NCBI GenBank assembly: GCA_902796705.1
Contig: CADBQF010000389.1
Coordinates: 1 to 6,221 of the forward strand
Direction of reading: 5' to 3'
From: Ruminococcus flavefaciens
GTDB lineage: Bacteria; Bacillota; Clostridia; Oscillospirales; Ruminococcaceae
DNA: 6,221 bases
Shown here piece after piece: positions 5,922-6,221 of this stretch; the first letter of the stretch is position 1, and every line of letters begins with the position of its first letter. The position numbers and the translations under genes were made by a program. The notes under the pieces are model-generated. The model worked only from the letters and a program-made list of their open reading frames with translations. It was not told the origin of the DNA and did no database searches.

Positions 5922-6122
5922 TCAGTATCTTGGTTCAAATTTAGGACAGCCGTTCCATGCCGGAGTGACTGTACGCTTCTGAAAGCATGACTGCTTCTCG
6001 TCGTGATCGTATTCGTATTGAAGACCGGGCTTAGGCTTGATAGTAGTGCTGCCGACAGCACCGTTCCAGTGTTTGCAGAGGACGCATTTGCGGTCGCCTT
6101 TTCTGATGATGCTCTTACCCAT
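5922..6122 (-). CDS. Small four-cysteine (zinc-ribbon-like) protein
   Basis: 66 residues. It holds CVLCKHW (Cys13, Cys16, His18) and later Cys46 (EKQSCFQ) and Cys59 (NGCPKF), a CX2C-X29-CX12C arrangement that could bind one zinc ion. Trp19 and Trp57 lie near the metal-binding Cys, and the ends are basic. This is a plausible zinc-binding adaptor or nucleic-acid/protein-binding module, but no named family is recognised. Start: AAAAGGAG (6131-6138) stands eight bases before the ATG. The upstream gene stops 14 bases before this start and the next gene begins 20 bases after its TGA, so it is embedded in a tight operon. No signal peptide is seen. Zinc binding is inferred from Cys spacing. Confidence 0.83.
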   Translation of the reverse strand: MGKSIIRKGDRKCVLCKHWNGAVGSTTIKPKPGLQYEYDHDEKQSCFQKRTVTPAWNGCPKFEPRY

Positions 6123-6130
6123 TTTTCATT

Positions 6131-6138
6131 CTCCTTTT
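6131..6138 (-). promoter_or_regulatory. Ribosome binding site overlapping the upstream stop codon
   Basis: Read on the - strand, TAAAAGGAG contains both the TAA of the upstream gene (6137-6139) and the Shine-Dalgarno sequence of the four-cysteine gene. A ribosome ending at the TAA sits on the next initiation site, an arrangement typical of translational coupling. Confidence 0.7.
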
Positions 6139-6221
6139 AGAACCTGTCCACATAGGGATTCATGCACGTCTTTTCGTCAAATTTTGCCGGTGACTGCGTT
6201 AAAAATCCTTGAAGGGCGACA
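6137..6221 (-). CDS. C-terminal end of an unknown gene (5' part outside window)
   Basis: The frame is open from the right edge for 28 codons (residues VALQGFLTQSPAKFDEKTC then MNPYVDRF) and ends with TAA. Support for coding is its position 14 bases before the next start, the overlap of its stop with the next ribosome binding site, and the absence of any other use for this stretch. Too little is present to name a family. It is the most upstream visible gene of the - strand operon; the promoter lies beyond the window. Confidence 0.6.
   Translation of the reverse strand, partial: VALQGFLTQSPAKFDEKTCMNPYVDRF

Noticed and set aside
1..6221. TGA read as Trp or Gly throughout (alternative genetic code)
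   Set aside because: Most of the complete genes end naturally at TGA next to good intergenic signals, and Trp is encoded by TGG.

Overview
The window looks like chromosomal DNA from a low-to-moderate GC Gram-positive gut or rumen bacterium, most likely a Ruminococcus-like clostridium. The reasons are near-consensus Shine-Dalgarno sequences (AGGAGG, AAAGGAG, GGAGGTG) in front of most genes, consensus sigma-A promoters in AT-rich gaps, a cell-wall L,D-transpeptidase with an SH3-like domain, and a secreted Ala/Ser-rich protein with a classical signal peptide. TGA and TAA act as stops and TGG encodes Trp, so the genetic code is standard. The genus is an inference from style, not from a marker gene. 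I see no tRNA, rRNA, CRISPR array, insertion sequence or phage structural gene.

Layout. (1) 1-834, + strand: one reading frame encoding an SH3-like domain and then an L,D-transpeptidase (YkuD) catalytic domain, interrupted by an in-frame TGA at 241-243. The catalytic domain is intact and is followed by a strong intrinsic terminator (886-918). (2) 982-2844, - strand: a secreted 620-residue protein joining a bactofilin-like beta-helix, a beta-rich middle and a C-terminal tyrosine/lipid phosphatase of the HCxxGKDRTG type. It is read from a promoter with perfect -35 and -10 hexamers. (3) 2845-3470: a 626-base gap holding two divergent promoters, a 60-base near-perfect hairpin, a second folded RNA domain, and inside it a 15-codon leader ORF with its own strong ribosome binding site. 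(4) 3471-4507, + strand: two small Cys- and Phe-rich pentapeptide-repeat proteins in one operon, one with a very acidic N-terminus and the other with a basic one. (5) 4512-4551: a 13-bp hairpin between convergent operons. (6) 4558-6221, - strand: four tightly packed genes running in from beyond the right edge. They are the tail of an unknown gene, a 66-residue four-cysteine protein, an unrecognised 235-residue protein and a four-helix membrane protein.

How the genes work together. The two genes at the left concern the envelope or extracellular space (wall cross-linking and a secreted phosphatase), but they converge and are transcribed separately. The pentapeptide pair is probably one functional unit controlled by the structured leader. 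The right-hand operon looks like a membrane-associated module of unknown function. The strongest candidates for undescribed biology are the structured leader with its pentapeptide pair, and the four-gene unknown operon.
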